A stretch of DNA of 64,000 nucleotides from Rhypophila decipiens (lineage: Eukaryota; Ascomycota; Sordariomycetes; Sordariales; Naviculisporaceae). The stretch spans positions 27,583 to 91,582 of the forward strand of contig MU858204.1 in NCBI GenBank assembly GCA_033297075.1, in the 5' to 3' direction. Of the stretch, positions 10,795 through 22,390 are shown one piece after another. Made by a program: the position numbers and the translations under genes. Under the pieces are notes generated by a model. It ran no database searches and was not told the DNA's origin. It saw only the letters and a list, made by a program, of their open reading frames with translations. Within the stretch, counting starts at the first letter, position 1, and each line of letters starts with the position of its first letter.

Positions 10795-12594
10795 ATGTCA
10801 GAGTCAACCCTTTTCATCAACGCAAGAATCTTCCGCTCCGGCGTCAAACCCGGGACCTCTCCAGGCCTCCATGGCCTACCCAGCTTCGCACAATGCATGC
10901 TCGCACGGGGATCCCAAATCGAGCATGTTGGCTCCGAGTCTGACGAGCCGATCAAAGCTGCGCTGTCAACAGCCTCTCCGCCAGCCATCGTTGACCTCAA
11001 GGGGAAGACAATCCTGCCAGGATTCGTCGACGGCCACATGCACCTCATGCTTCTCGGCCAGGCTCTCAACAAGCTCGACATTGGCCACTGCAAGTCACTC
11101 TCAGACATCCGCGCCGCCATATCCGCCTACGCCGTCGCCAACCCAGACGTCCCTCGGATACTGTGCAGAGGATACATGCACTCCATGACAGACCCTCACA
11201 AGGTAACCTCTGCTGACCTGGACGGTCTCGACACCCCCAGCCTCTCCGCGGGAAGGCCTGAACGTCCCATCCTGATCGATACAAAAGACCTCCACTCTTC
11301 ATGGTGCAACTCCTCCGCCGTGAAGGATCTCGAAGCAGACACTTGGCCAGACGTGCCAGGAGGGACCATCGAACGAGATGCGTCGACAGGTGCACTCACC
11401 GGCGTCTTTACTGAAGCCGCCAACATCACCTATGTCTGGCCGTACCTCGCCCGCGTAGCTTCCATGTCGGAACGAATCGAGTCGATCCGCGCCGCAGTAG
11501 CCAACTACCACCAATTCGGTTACACGGGCCTAATCGACATGGCCATGGACGAAGGAGCCTGGGAAGCTCTGCAGTCTGTCCGTCGCGATACTTCGAACCC
11601 CCTACCGATGCGAATCGCCGCCTACTGGCTCATCCGCCCCGGAAAATCTGACCAAGAACATCTCGCCCAGGTCGACCGCGCCATCGAGCTCTCCAAGCAA
11701 TACAACGCCACTACCTCGCCCGACTGCAGGATAGTAGGCATCAAAGTCATTTGCGACGGTATCATCGACGCCTGCACAGCCGGTCTTTCAGAGCCCTACC
11801 TCAGCTCAAACTCCCAAACTTCGCCTGACGAGCCTATCACAGCCGGGATCCCGCTCTGGACAGCCGAGCAGCTCATCCCGGTCGTAAAAGCCGCCACGGC
11901 CGCAAACCTCCAGATCGCACTACACGCCATCGGCGACGGCACAATCAAGACGGTAATCGACGTTCTCTCTACCTACGCCAACCCATCCAGCCGCCCGAGA
12001 GTCGAGCATCTGGAACTGTCTTCAGCGGAGGATGCCATACGGTTAGGAAAGGCAGGCATCACAGCCTCGATCCAGCCTGTCCACGCCGATCCCGCTATCT
12101 TACGTGCCTGGCCGAGACTGCTGGGAAAGCATAGATGTGGTAGGGCATTTGCATATCGCGAGTTTGCAGATCATGGTGCGCCGCTTGCGCTGGGAAGTGA
12201 CTCGCCTACTGCGCCGCATTGTCCGCTAGGAAATATCTATGTTGCTGCGACGAGAAGAAGCTTCAGGGAAAGGGGGATGGATGTTTCAGTGACTGTGGAC
12301 GACAAGGAGGATAGTAATGTGGTGAGGAATGAGAAGTTTAGACTTGGTGTATGTGAAGCGTTTGCCGCGGCTACCGAGGGCGCTGCGTATAGCTGTTTTG
12401 ACGAAGAGCGCATGGGGAGATTGGAGAAGGGCTTGAAGGCGGATTTTGTCATTGTTGGCGGGCTAGGTGGAGACGATTGGGACTGGGACTGGAAAGGGGA
12501 CGACAAGGAGGGAGATCGTCAGGTGGAGAGGTTGGCGAGTACGGCAAAGGTGGAGGAGACTTGGTTTGATGGGGTGAGGGTTTGGTCTGCTTGA
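10795..12594 (+). CDS. Amidohydrolase family 3 (YtcJ-like) protein
   Basis: Predicted 599-residue intronless metal-dependent hydrolase of the amidohydrolase superfamily, YtcJ-like/amidohydrolase 3 group. It should hydrolyse C-N bonds of a cyclic or linear amide; the substrate is unknown. Visible landmarks: an N-terminal composite beta-strand (TLFINARIFRSG), the first metal site LPGFVDGHMH with His81 and His83, the IVGIKVICDGIIDACTAG strand, IALHAIGDGT with the third metal His, RVEHLEL with the fourth, and the metal-binding Asp in LGSDSPTAP. The C-terminus returns to the beta-sandwich (GLKADFVIVGG). All expected metal ligands seem present, so the enzyme is probably active. Length matches the family (about 540-600). 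An odd acidic WDWDWKGDD insertion near residue 562 interrupts the last strand region. Confidence 0.85.
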   Translation: MSESTLFINARIFRSGVKPGTSPGLHGLPSFAQCMLARGSQIEHVGSESDEPIKAALSTASPPAIVDLKGKTILPGFVDGHMHLMLLGQALNKLDIGHCKSLSDIRAAISAYAVANPDVPRILCRGYMHSMTDPHKVTSADLDGLDTPSLSAGRPERPILIDTKDLHSSWCNSSAVKDLEADTWPDVPGGTIERDASTGALTGVFTEAANITYVWPYLARVASMSERIESIRAAVANYHQFGYTGLIDMAMDEGAWEALQSVRRDTSNPLPMRIAAYWLIRPGKSDQEHLAQVDRAIELSKQYNATTSPDCRIVGIKVICDGIIDACTAGLSEPYLSSNSQTSPDEPITAGIPLWTAEQLIPVVKAATAANLQIALHAIGDGTIKTVIDVLSTYANPSSRPRVEHLELSSAEDAIRLGKAGITASIQPVHADPAILRAWPRLLGKHRCGRAFAYREFADHGAPLALGSDSPTAPHCPLGNIYVAATRRSFRERGMDVSVTVDDKEDSNVVRNEKFRLGVCEAFAAATEGAAYSCFDEERMGRLEKGLKADFVIVGGLGGDDWDWDWKGDDKEGDRQVERLASTAKVEETWFDGVRVWSA

Positions 12595-13613
12595 GAAGAC
12601 GGACTTGGAAGTGAGGTTGGCGTGGTGAGATGAAGGACGATTGGTTGTAAAAGTTGGATATAATTCGACAGTCAGTTCATAAGACCGGCTATCTCGGCCT
12701 ACAAAGAAGCAATGTTGACAGTGTCTAGATGAGCTGAATGCAAGCAGCAAAGGTTTGTAATCGCCAGGGTCTTCCGTGCTTCTGAACAAGTGGTATACCA
12801 AGGGAAGTCTTGGTAGGGTGTGAATCCGGGAGATTTGGGTCCGTCTGCAGGGAGACGAGAAAGTCCAATTTGGGAGGACAAGAGATGCACACAAGGAAGG
12901 TGCACTTGGCCCGTAGGGGTCTTTCTCGTCTTGTCCTCCCGGGCCTTCCGTCTTTCTCCCATTCCCCTTACTGGGAAGTATTGAGTCCCATTTCTTTATG
13001 GAGTTGCCCTCGTCCCCTCACTGACTTCCACACTCCTTGTCCTCCACCTACAGCAGCCAGATGGACAGCATTTTGTTGGCTCATATCCTTTGTGAATCTG
13101 AATCTGAGCTATTAAAGGCTGACCATGACACAAAGTCACAGACTCGGCATATCCTCCTCTGTCTCTCCCAAGAGGATCTTAATGTCCGAGCAGTCGAACC
13201 CCTGGGAACACCAGTATTTCAGAGAGCTGAGAATGATACAGGGAGGAATAGTAAATGCCAACTCGTTCAAAATTTCCTGACAAGGGCTGAAGCCACATGG
13301 CGGCAATCGCTTGCCGGGCATGTTGTTTTCAATAGAGTCAAAGCTCTGTATTGGGGGATGTCATCGAGGCCCAAAGATTGAGACATGGTGAAGCTATTAC
13401 GGAATTCTATTACATACTCGGGAGACGAGTTGGCCTTGCTTGACCAGATCTCACATTCTCATGATATTTATATGTCCAACTCCATCCCCCTTGTCGACCC
13501 ATCTTCCTTCTAACCCATCATCGACCAGCAGAGCAGCAACAGCCCACAGCACTCATTCACTCGTCACTTACCCAGTTACTCTTTTGACCAAATCCCCACG
13601 CTCTTTTACAGCA
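12595..13613. other. Intergenic, no gene recognised
   Basis: No recognisable coding potential. The last 200 bases are C/T-rich, as is common before fungal start codons, and precede the gene at 13614. Confidence 0.45.
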
Positions 13614-14717
13614 ATGGCAGCAATCGTCCCCCGCGCGGCTCTGGATGTCTTTCACGGGCCTGCTGGCGAATGCGTCATTCAGCTGGAGGCCTTTGCCGCG
13701 CTCCAATGCAATTCCTTGATTTCCATCCAGCTGCCCTTTGACAAAACTCACAAGCCAGTCGTCAACGTCGAAGAGCAGTACATTCACATCACGCCCTCTG
13801 TTCCTCACCCGCCCGCTCCTACCCCTCACAAGGAGGCTCCTCCCGCTTGGGAGTATGTTCCCAACCCGCCCGTTGCGGTAAGTAACTTGGATTATGATGA
13901 GAGTAGTTGACTCGGGACAGGAGTGCTAATCTTGGACGGCTAGCTCGCTTCTTCTGAGCCGTGCGATGATGGCCCTGATCAGCCAAAGCCTACTCCTTGG
14001 GGTCCCGAAGAGCCTGGATTCCAGGGCGGCAATGGCAATGGCAATGGCAATGGCAATGGCAACGATCACGGTCGTGGAAACGGAAACGGCAACAACAACG
14101 GCAACGGAAATGGTCGTGGAAATGGCGGGAACGGCGGGAACGGTGGAGGTCGAGGTAATGGTGGGGGTAATGGTGGAGGTCGAGGCAATGGCCGGCAGAA
14201 TGGTGGCCAAAACAACAACGGCGGACCCAACAACGGCGGACTGAACGGCAATGGTGGACCCTTCAACGGCGACTGTCCTCCCCTTGTTAGCGTATCCGTC
14301 GACCTCGATAGTCTCGACATCGACGTGGATGTCTACCTCAACATCCTCAAGGATTCTGGGCTGGTTGACGCTGTTCTTAACCTCCTCGGGCTCGGCTCGC
14401 CATCGCACACCATCACTCGGAGCGGATATCAGGTCGAATGCGGTCTCTCCCTGGCCGAGGTCACCGTCGGTGACGGTGTCACTGCTACACCCGTTGATGC
14501 GGCCAGTGTCGAGGACTGCCTGGCTCAGTGCGTTGAGAACTCTATTGTTGCCACCGTCAACGACCTCCTTGGACTCGACGTCTGCTTGGGCGTCTCGTTT
14601 GACCAGGGTGTGGATGTTGACGCCTGCCTTTTCTTTACCGGCTCGCGGGACACCATTTTGGATGTCTCTGGAGGGATCCTCAAGCCTGATAGTCTTCTTG
14701 TTCTCAACATTGAGTAG
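13614..14717 (+). CDS. Asn/Gly-repeat protein with Cys-containing C-terminal domain, function unknown
   Basis: Two exons, 13614-13877 and 13944-14717, give 345 residues. The intron (GTAAGT to CGGCTAG, with GCTAAT as branch site) is phase 0 and joins two frames precisely. The N-terminal 88 residues hold a compact predicted domain followed by Pro-rich linkers. Residues about 117-205 are low complexity: repeated Gly-Asn with Arg, built on AATGGC-type codon repeats. The C-terminal roughly 135 residues form a non-repetitive acidic domain with five Cys, built from two similar halves each containing the word 'LLGL' (VLNLLGLGS and VNDLLGLDV). I do not recognise a family. No clear signal peptide is seen from this start; an upstream exon could supply one. 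The antisense strand is also open across much of the gene because of the repeat composition. Confidence 0.6.
14029..14260 (+). repeat. Coding hexanucleotide repeat (AATGGC-like)
   Basis: A run of GGCAAT units grades into degenerate GGN-AAY codons over about 230 bases, encoding the Gly-Asn stretch of the gene at 13614. Unit number is likely to vary between isolates. Confidence 0.7.
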
Positions 14718-15938
14718 GCTAACGTTATCTGTTTTGGGTTTGTTGATGGTTTTTAGACCGTCAAACATTGATTGATCTGATCAGGCAAGGAGGTAACAGG
14801 CAGAGGCAGTGCTTATTAGACGGTGGAATCAACAGCACAGAGTGATGTTGAACTTGTATTCTATACTGGGTTTTCGCTTCCCACGGTTCTTGTTTGCTAT
14901 AATATTATGTCTCGTTTACAATAACTTATACCTTTATGTCTTCTTATCAGGACCGGTTAGACATGAGCTTCGTGATTGAGCCCTCCTTTCTGACATGACT
15001 TTTGAACTCTCAGTTTGCATTTAGAACTGACTTCACATGTTCCAACATGTGTCACTTTTACAAATTGAACCCACGGTCACAACAGAGGTGGTCTCATATA
15101 CTTGCTTGCTAGGGAAAGTTCGTGGTCAAATCAAGGTTAGTCAACTGACCCAGAAACACCCACCTATCCTACTGTACGACCCATCCATTTCCATGTCAGC
15201 ACTTTTTACATGGTCGGGTGTTGCCCCAGGTCCCAGACATTTTCTCGCTATGGCAGGGTTCCGCATGAAATAAAAAAAAGTCCGAAACACGAACAGATCC
15301 GGTCTTTTTATTTTCTTACTGCACGAACTAACTCCCAAAACAAGGTTCATGCCCTCTTTGGGGTATATATGCCGCCGAGAGGTCAATAGTCTTCTAGAGC
15401 TTATGTCAGCCCTTGAGTTCTAGAATAATATCCAAGATTTGTTGCTACTTTGCCAACATTATACCGTCTCAGTACTGGACATGTACCTTACCAGCATGAA
15501 ATCCTCCACACCTGTCCTTCTTTGGACTGTTACATGTAATGGCTGATTGCAACCCCAGTCGCTAATCGAGCGATTTAACGAGATTCCTTTTCATGATTTC
15601 TCCAAACAAATGATATGCGGCCAACTCGGTACCATTCTTCCATACCGGCAATGATACCCTGCGGGACGGAGCAACTATCCCGTATTCATCAGAAGCTCGG
15701 TTTCGTATTCGAGTCGCCGAAAAGGAAATAAAACATGTCTCGCACCTTCGACATTGCTGCGTGGGTGGGATGCGTCTCAGTTCCGATGTTGCACCTTCCG
15801 ATATCGTCGGACCACGACATATATTGAGAGCCATTGAGTCTGGAAGAACAACGACCTTCTTATTAAACCTTTTCAAGTTCCTAGTTTCTCATCACCATTC
15901 TTGCCACCTCCTGGCGATCCCGGGAGAAATCAACCACC
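14718..15938. other. Intergenic, no gene recognised
   Basis: Contains no recognisable coding sequence. The final part is the promoter region of the P450 at 15939. Confidence 0.45.
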
Positions 15939-17722
15939 ATGGCAATCCTCGACACCATCTACGGCGAAGATGCCTCCCCGAAATACGTCCTCGCAACAAC
16001 TGCCCTCGGCTTCGTAAGTTCCATTTCCCCCCAAAAGCCCAAAGCACAAATCTAACCTCAAGCCCATAGATAACTCTCTACCAACTCTATCAAACAATCT
16101 ACAACATCTATTTCCACCCCCTGCGCTCCTTTCCCGGCCCTCTCCTCCACCGCGCTTCCACCCTCCCCTGGGCAATCCAGCACGCCTTCGGCATCGAAGC
16201 CTTTGCGACCCAAAAACTCCACGAAAAATACGGTCCCGTAGTGCGCATAACGCCCAAACACCTCTCCTTCACAGATCCCCGTGCATGGCGCGACATCTAC
16301 GGCCACCAAGTCAGCGGCAAAGCCAACACGCCCGAGTTATCCAAAGTCCGCGCATTCAGCTACACCATCGACGCTCTCCCCAGAAGCATCGTCAGTGCCG
16401 ACCGCGAAGAACACGGCCGTCTGCGCCGCGGCCTGTCCCACGGGTTTTCCGCTGAATCGATGCGTCAGCAGGAACCCATCATCATGAAATACATTGATCT
16501 TTTATTGCGCAGATTACATGAAGCGGCTGAGCTGAAGAAGCCGATCAACGCAGAGGCGTATTACAACTGGACCACGTTTGACATTGCGGGGGATCTCATC
16601 TTTGGCATGTCCTTCAAGTGTCTAGACGGGAGTGAATACCACCCGTGGATCGCATTCATCTTTCAGACGGTCAAAGCAGCTGCTGTCATGACGGTCATGT
16701 CTTATTGCGGCTTGCATTGGTTGGTCCAGGTCATGTACAACACTTTGGGCAAGAACCTGGCGATCAAGAATGCAGAGCAGTGGACGAATGTTATGCTGAA
16801 CAACCGGCTGAATAACGTCGAAGTTGGGAGGGTGGACTTGTTTGAAGGGCTGGTGAGGAAAAAGGAAGAGTGGAAGTTGAGTTTTGAGCAGATGGGTGCC
16901 AATGCTTTTATTCTTGTGCTGGCGGGGAGCGAGACAACCGCTACGACGTTGAGCGGCATGACTTATTTGCTTTTGAAGCATCCCGAGGTTATGGAGCGGG
17001 TCAAGAGCGAGGTGAGGGGCATGTTTAAGAGCAAGGAGGAGATTGACATGACTAGTGTTATGGGGTTGAAGTATATGCTTGCGGTTATTAATGAGAGTCT
17101 GAGGCTCTATCCGCCTGTGGCGACGAGTTTGGTTAGGGAGGTACCCAAGGGCTGTCCCGGTGGGGGAGTGAATATTGCTGGTTGGCATGTTCCTGAGGGG
17201 GTGAGTTCTTTCTTCTTTCTTTTTGGGGTGGCTGTTGATGCGGTTTTTGGATTTGACGCTGACGAAATATCTTAGTCGCTGGTCGAGGTACAACAGTGGT
17301 CTGTGAATCACAGCAAGGATAACTGGGAGGACCCGTGGGCGTTCAAGCCGGAACGGTTTCTCGAAGAGTCACAAAAGGATGGTGAGGAGGCAGGGAGGAA
17401 TGTCCTTGAGGCGTTGCAGGCTTTTAGTCTGGGACCGAGGAACTGCATTGGCAAGAAGTAAGTGGTCGAGCCTCAATTTTCTGCGTCCGTCTGTGATAAA
17501 AGAATGAGCGAGATTTCCCGCATGAAAGATGACGAATGCTAATATGATGACCAAAACAGTCTTGCGTACGCTGAACTCCGCCTCATCCTCGCCCGCATGC
17601 TCTTCGAGTTCGACTTGGCCCTGGCCGAGGACAGCAAGAACTGGATCGAGAGGCAAAAAGCCTATGTTTTGTGGGATCGGATCCCGCTGAATGTGTATCT
17701 GACGCCTGTAAAGCGGGGCTAG
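15939..17722 (+). CDS. Cytochrome P450 monooxygenase (isotrichodermin C-15 hydroxylase-like type)
   Basis: Four exons, 15939-16013, 16070-17200, 17276-17457 and 17560-17722, give 516 residues. All introns are GT-AG, and the last splits an Asn codon and restores the heme motif. It should be an ER-anchored class-II P450 hydroxylating a small lipophilic metabolite with electrons from P450 reductase. Visible features: an N-terminal membrane anchor (about 17-35), the hinge YFHPLRSFPGP, I-helix AGSETT at 310-315, the K-helix ESLR at 367-370, PERF in exon 3, and the heme loop FSLGPRNCIG with the thiolate Cys459. The hinge sequence and KYGPVVRITP resemble the CYP65/benzoate-hydroxylase-like group; that subgrouping is an impression. 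It stands alone, without biosynthetic neighbours. Length is normal and the gene looks intact. Confidence 0.88.
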
Positions 17723-17975
17723 AAACCTACAAAGGAAAGCATGATGTATATACGTACATATAATCTACAGAGTTTCAACATCAAAACGACAGACCCCATC
17801 TTCCTTCCCAGTGTGACTCGAATACACCCGGTTGGTGGAGGTAGGTAAGCATGCTGGCAACGTTCTTAGGGAGGCAAAGATTTTGAGTAATTTGGACTAT
17901 ATATATATTATAATAAATAAGATAAACGCTTTAAGTCTTCCAAAGCAGGCGTAATAACCCAGAAAGAACCCTTTA

Positions 17976-19590
17976 TTAATACTTCGTCAACCCATCACCA
18001 TAAACCTCAGCCAAAACATTCGCAACAAACAACCTCAAATGCAGCTCCTTCGCAACAGGCTCCAACCACACCAAAGCCTTAACCATCTTATCATCGCATT
18101 TAAACACCGCGGTCACAGCGGAGAGGCCATGGCCCAGCACCGGCGCAATCTGCACCACCTGGGTGAGGAACTCGTTCGCCGCCTCATTCCCCATCTCATC
18201 CGCCACCGCCTGCACCATCTCCGCCTTGAGCTCGGCCGCCATGTCCGAAGTCTTCCACCAGTCCTCGACCCCTTCCTTCCCGAGTGAGAATGCCTTGGTG
18301 CCAAGCTTCTCCAGCCAGGTGGTCCGGGTGATATGCTTGGCCTGGGCCCGCAGCGCCGCCGTCTGCTCCGAGTTCCCAAGCCCGACCGAGTCGATGGCCA
18401 CGTCGCGGAAGGCCTTGACGGTGTCGTAGGCTTGTCGCGCGGCGGTGTTGCCAAAGGGGACTAGGCTGAAGATGCCGTGCCACAGCCAGGCGAACTTGCG
18501 GCGCCCGCCGTCGCGGAGCTGTTGGATGCGGACGGCGACGGCGCGGGCGGAAAAGTCCTTCATCCAGGCTGCTGGGTCGATGTCGACGCTGTTGGGGCCG
18601 TATTCGGTGTGGATGCGTCGCGCCTCGTTGGTGTAGAATTGCTGCCAGGCGTAGGGTGAGTCGAGGTCTTTGACTAGCCAGTAGATGGACTCGGAGGAGA
18701 TTGGTTGGGGCTTTCGGTGGATGTAGGAGCCGCCGCCGCCGCCACAGCAAGAGCGGAGGATCCACCATATGAGGATTACTAGGAGGATGACGCCTCCTGC
18801 GGAACCGCCTGCTACTGCGCCGATCGTGGACGGTGTCCAGAACGGAGGGCTGGGATTGAAGACAGGTTCTGGATCGGGGCTAGGCGTGGGAATTGGATCG
18901 GGATTTGGATATGGGCCGGGATCGGGTACTGGTGCTGGGACTGGTTCTGGGACTGGTTCTGGGACTGGAGCTGGTGGTGGAGTTGGTATCGGAGCTGGAT
19001 CCGGGTTGACAGGGACTGGAGAGGGTTCCGGCTCAGGGTCAGGGCTCGACAATGAAGAACATCTTGGCTGGCCGGCTGTGTCGTAATAGCACGCGTTCCC
19101 CGGAGGGCAGCAGATGTCCACTCCGTCGCATAGTACGTCGCCTGGCCTGGCGCATGGCTGGAGATAGACGGTCAGTCAGTCAACCGATCCAGACCTGATA
19201 TCGGTTTTCAGGGTTTCTCACATTATCATTATTTGGACCGGCGCCGCACGTGTTGTCCGTCGCTGTCATAGAAACGCAACATGGCGCATCAGGGGTACCC
19301 CCTGTGCAGAGATAGCCAGAATTGCAGCAGACGCTGCCGCAACAGGTTTGATCATACCCGCAGCAGATGTTGCCCGGGCAGAGCAGGGTCTGGAGTGGAC
19401 ATCCCTGGCGGGGGCGGAGGAGACTGAAGGGAGAGGAAGGAGGGATGACCTGTCGCTTGGGGAGGCTTGCGCCGATGAATGGCTGGCCGAAGGGGTTCGT
19501 GTCGACGTCACGGTGGGCAGCTAGTAGCTCGCCGGATGGTATCGCTTGGGCGAGGGAGCTGAGGGCGAAGAAGACCTTGAGGGTTGTCAT
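17976..19590 (-). CDS. Single-pass membrane protein with Cys-rich and Pro-rich ectodomain
   Basis: Two exons on the minus strand, 19590-19222 and 19157-17976, give 516 residues; the 64-base GTGAGA...CCAG intron is phase 0. Residues 1-20 form a signal peptide (FFALSSLAQAIPSG). Residues about 64-155 are Cys-rich with paired Cys (CPGNICCGYDQTCCGSVCC, later VDICCPPGNACYYD), resembling small disulfide-knotted wall-binding repeats. Residues about 162-232 are almost pure Pro with Glu, Asp, Val and Ala. A transmembrane helix lies at about 235-258 (VAGGSAGGVILLVILIWWI), followed by CC and a Gly run. The roughly 250-residue cytosolic part is helical and of unknown function. The layout (secreted Cys module, extended stalk, one TM, cytosolic tail) recalls fungal cell-wall stress sensors, but no WSC domain is visible, so a sensor role is only inferred. 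Confidence 0.72.
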
Positions 19591-20460
19591 TGTTGTTGTT
19601 ATCAGGCTATGGCGATAGATGTCTAGGTAGGTATCAGTTTACTTTGATGCTTCTGTTCAAAGACGCCTCAGGAATACCTACTTCGTGGAGGGAGCCACAG
19701 AGATCAAATAGGAAGCCCCTCTTATACATAATTGTCGACACCATCGCACCCAACATTTTGAATAATTTCCAGCGGTGAAAATCCGGATATTGATCATTAT
19801 CTGTACGACACGACCAAAGTGCGGTTTTTAGCAACCAGGTGTATTGCCAATATTTGATGCGGAAGAGGCTGCATAACTGATCTGCCATTGGCGGGACCAA
19901 GGTGTGTCTGGACGGTGGTGGCGTTCCTGGCCCCTGAGTGGGAGTCTAGACCCTGACATCCACCACACCCCATGCTTCAGCCCAATTGTTAGAGACGAAA
20001 TCTGACATGGTCTTCACATGTTCACGTGTGGAATGGCTGGCTCGAAAGCTGCCAAAGAGCGGAAAGGTTCCGTGCAAGTACGCCTCACGTTCAAGTTCGA
20101 CGAGGACGAGCCAAGCCAACCAGAGAGCAAAGCCGCCCTCCAACTCCGATTCCCCCTATATCTCGCTGGCGCTGAACCGAATATGAAGGGATTTGGACTG
20201 GGGATTTGGAAATTTGAAAGCAGCGTAGCATGTTGTCTTTGCCACGCATGTTTTTAGTTCGTTCAAGATCTGGTGTTCTATTTCCGTGAACCGAGTTGAA
20301 AAAGAGGATGTTTATACAACTGAAGAAAACTGGCCCCGAGTCGCTAACAGAAGATGTTGCCGCTCTTACTCGAGAGGTAGTTAAATGAATATACATCCTT
20401 ACACCATATCGTGCGATTCAACAAACAAGTCGACCGGTTTAATGAAACGATCCGTTTCCT
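19591..20460. other. Intergenic flank of the giant element
   Basis: No gene recognised. Its last bases (to 20460) form the left chromosomal flank of the proposed 27.8-kb element. Confidence 0.5.
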
Positions 20461-20472
20461 ACAACAGCTCTA

Positions 20473-20920
20473 TGTGCTGCCCGAATCTTGCCCTCAGCCA
20501 TTTCCTAATTCGTGAGTGGGCCGGTGCTGCTGCTGCTTTTACATGTGCGGGGGTGTGCAGTGGGTGTGCTGGTGGTGGCGGTGCTTTTGGAGCCTTATTC
20601 TGCCACCCCGGTTAGAGTTGCCACAAAACCCAAAACTGGAAGAAGTCTTGCAAGGATTCTTTTATGGCTCTCTGGGTTCTCTTTTCCGTGCCTTTGTTCT
20701 TTTCTAAATTGATTTGTTCCTATTATTGAAATGCGCATTTGTAAGCCCAGCTACTTCAATTCACTAAAAGAGGAACATCGCACCTTCAAGAATTCAAAGC
20801 ACAACATTTCTCAAAAGAACAGGAATGAAGTAAGGCAAGTTAGAAACCCGTGATGATCTGTCATATTGCAAGGGAATAAGGTCGTAGTCAGACTTGTATG
20901 AACAGCCCGAGCGAATAGGG
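20473..20920 (+). repeat. Left-end repeat of the giant element (copy A)
   Basis: About 448 bases that recur at 55297-55853 in the same orientation, from TGTGCTGCCCGAATCTT to GCGAATAGGG, with many substitutions and a roughly 110-base insertion in the second copy. Non-coding: the small frame beginning MCCPNL is not conserved between copies beyond about 17 residues. The outermost bases form the inverted terminus shared with 48240-48262. Confidence 0.75.
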
Positions 20921-22390
20921 GGGTTTTTTAGTAAGAGGAAGAGTGGAAGCAGGGTTAGACACTCAACTGTCAAGCGGCATAGACAAGGCTGCCAGGGCTT
21001 TGTGATGCTCTAACCTGGCTGAGCCAATAGACGCTCTCCTAACATAACCTACTCGTATGAATGAAAACAGGGATTCGACGTGACATCGAAGCCATGCGTT
21101 ACAGCTTAGAGTCAGCATGGCTTTCATGTGAGTGATGGGTTCCAGTCCCTTGACGACTTGTACACAGCACCTGTGAGAGCTAAGTAGTCTCATAATTAGA
21201 TCTTATCTCTGAATCTTTCATTGAGAGCAAATCCCAACGCTATACTCATTGAAGGAGGCTTGGAATCTCTGCCTCGACTTTCCAGGCCTTAGGTTCCCAA
21301 ATCTCCTCGCTTGGATGTAATGTGGTCGGAAGCACTGAAGAAACAGGTCATATACTACTCTATGTTTTCTTTTTTCATCATCAGTTGTTTGCAGGTAAAT
21401 AGAGTCAGCCGTAGAAGGAGGGAGGGGTTGATGTTCCCCCTTGTTCACAGTTCCATGGTATAACGCAGCGTCTTAGGACTTCTTCCATGGCTTGCTCTTT
21501 CTGAATCTTGGCTTGCCCAGGTCACAATCGCAGTAATGAGACCACGCGGCCTCCTTAACGAAAATATGCCTCGTGGATCATTGAGTGCAATCCGTCACAT
21601 GAAGCATGAAAAGAATGGAGGACATCCCGATTCGTTCGTGACAGCATCGTTGGGGTTCTGGCACCAACAGCGTTAACCAGATCATTGCCCAATGAGAATG
21701 TTACGTATCATGAGCCGATCAGCTAGGACAGCCAACAAGCGGCGAAATACATGAAGGAAACGACAGTTCCGATCGTGTTATGTCAACAATACCTAGCCAA
21801 TTCCATCATTTGTCATCCCCAGGTTCTCCGGAGCGCTAGAGTTAGTGGGACTTAACCTTTTCTTTTTTACGGCTTTTGAAAGACCAACGTCCAACAACTT
21901 GATCCCTAATTACCACCTTCCAGAAGAAGAAGTGATATCGCTGCGCCAACAAGATTGTTAGTAGCCTCAGTCGCCTCACCTGTTACCTCGCCCGGATGAT
22001 TCTCTCCGTAGTCAAAACTTTTCACCATCACCAACACATTACCACCATTATCAGGGGTCTTTGGCATCACCTTTCTTGGCCCTCAACAGAAGATAGTTAC
22101 ATTCGACCAAGATATGGTATCAGTGCATTTGAAATGCTGGAGTTCGCCCCTTTTCGTGCACAGCTTGCAGAAGATATGGCGATTACCTTGGTTCCAGCTG
22201 TCAAGGGCCTCTACAATGACTACCCATATCGCCAACCATGTCTTTGAGACCTGAGTATGTCCTCAACTTGGTGTGTCTTGATCCCGTAGAAAGAAGCTCT
22301 TCAAGCTGGCCCACAATAAGCATCTCGAGGAATATAAACCGCCTTCCTTCCAATAAGAAGAAACGGAGACGTCTGAGCATACACACTACA
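20921..22390. other. Non-coding stretch between left end and Helitron relic
   Basis: No gene or repeat recognised in these 1.5 kb; AT-rich, with only short frames. Confidence 0.45.

Noticed and set aside
13926..14768. Long minus-strand open frame (280 codons) with Ile-Ala and Val-Ala runs
   Set aside because: It is the antisense shadow of the Asn/Gly repeat; no promoter, no domain, and the sense strand has a clean intron and frame.
20473..20615. Small protein MCCPNL... shared with 55296
   Set aside because: Only about 17 residues agree before the frames diverge by indels; the DNA is conserved as a terminus, not as code.
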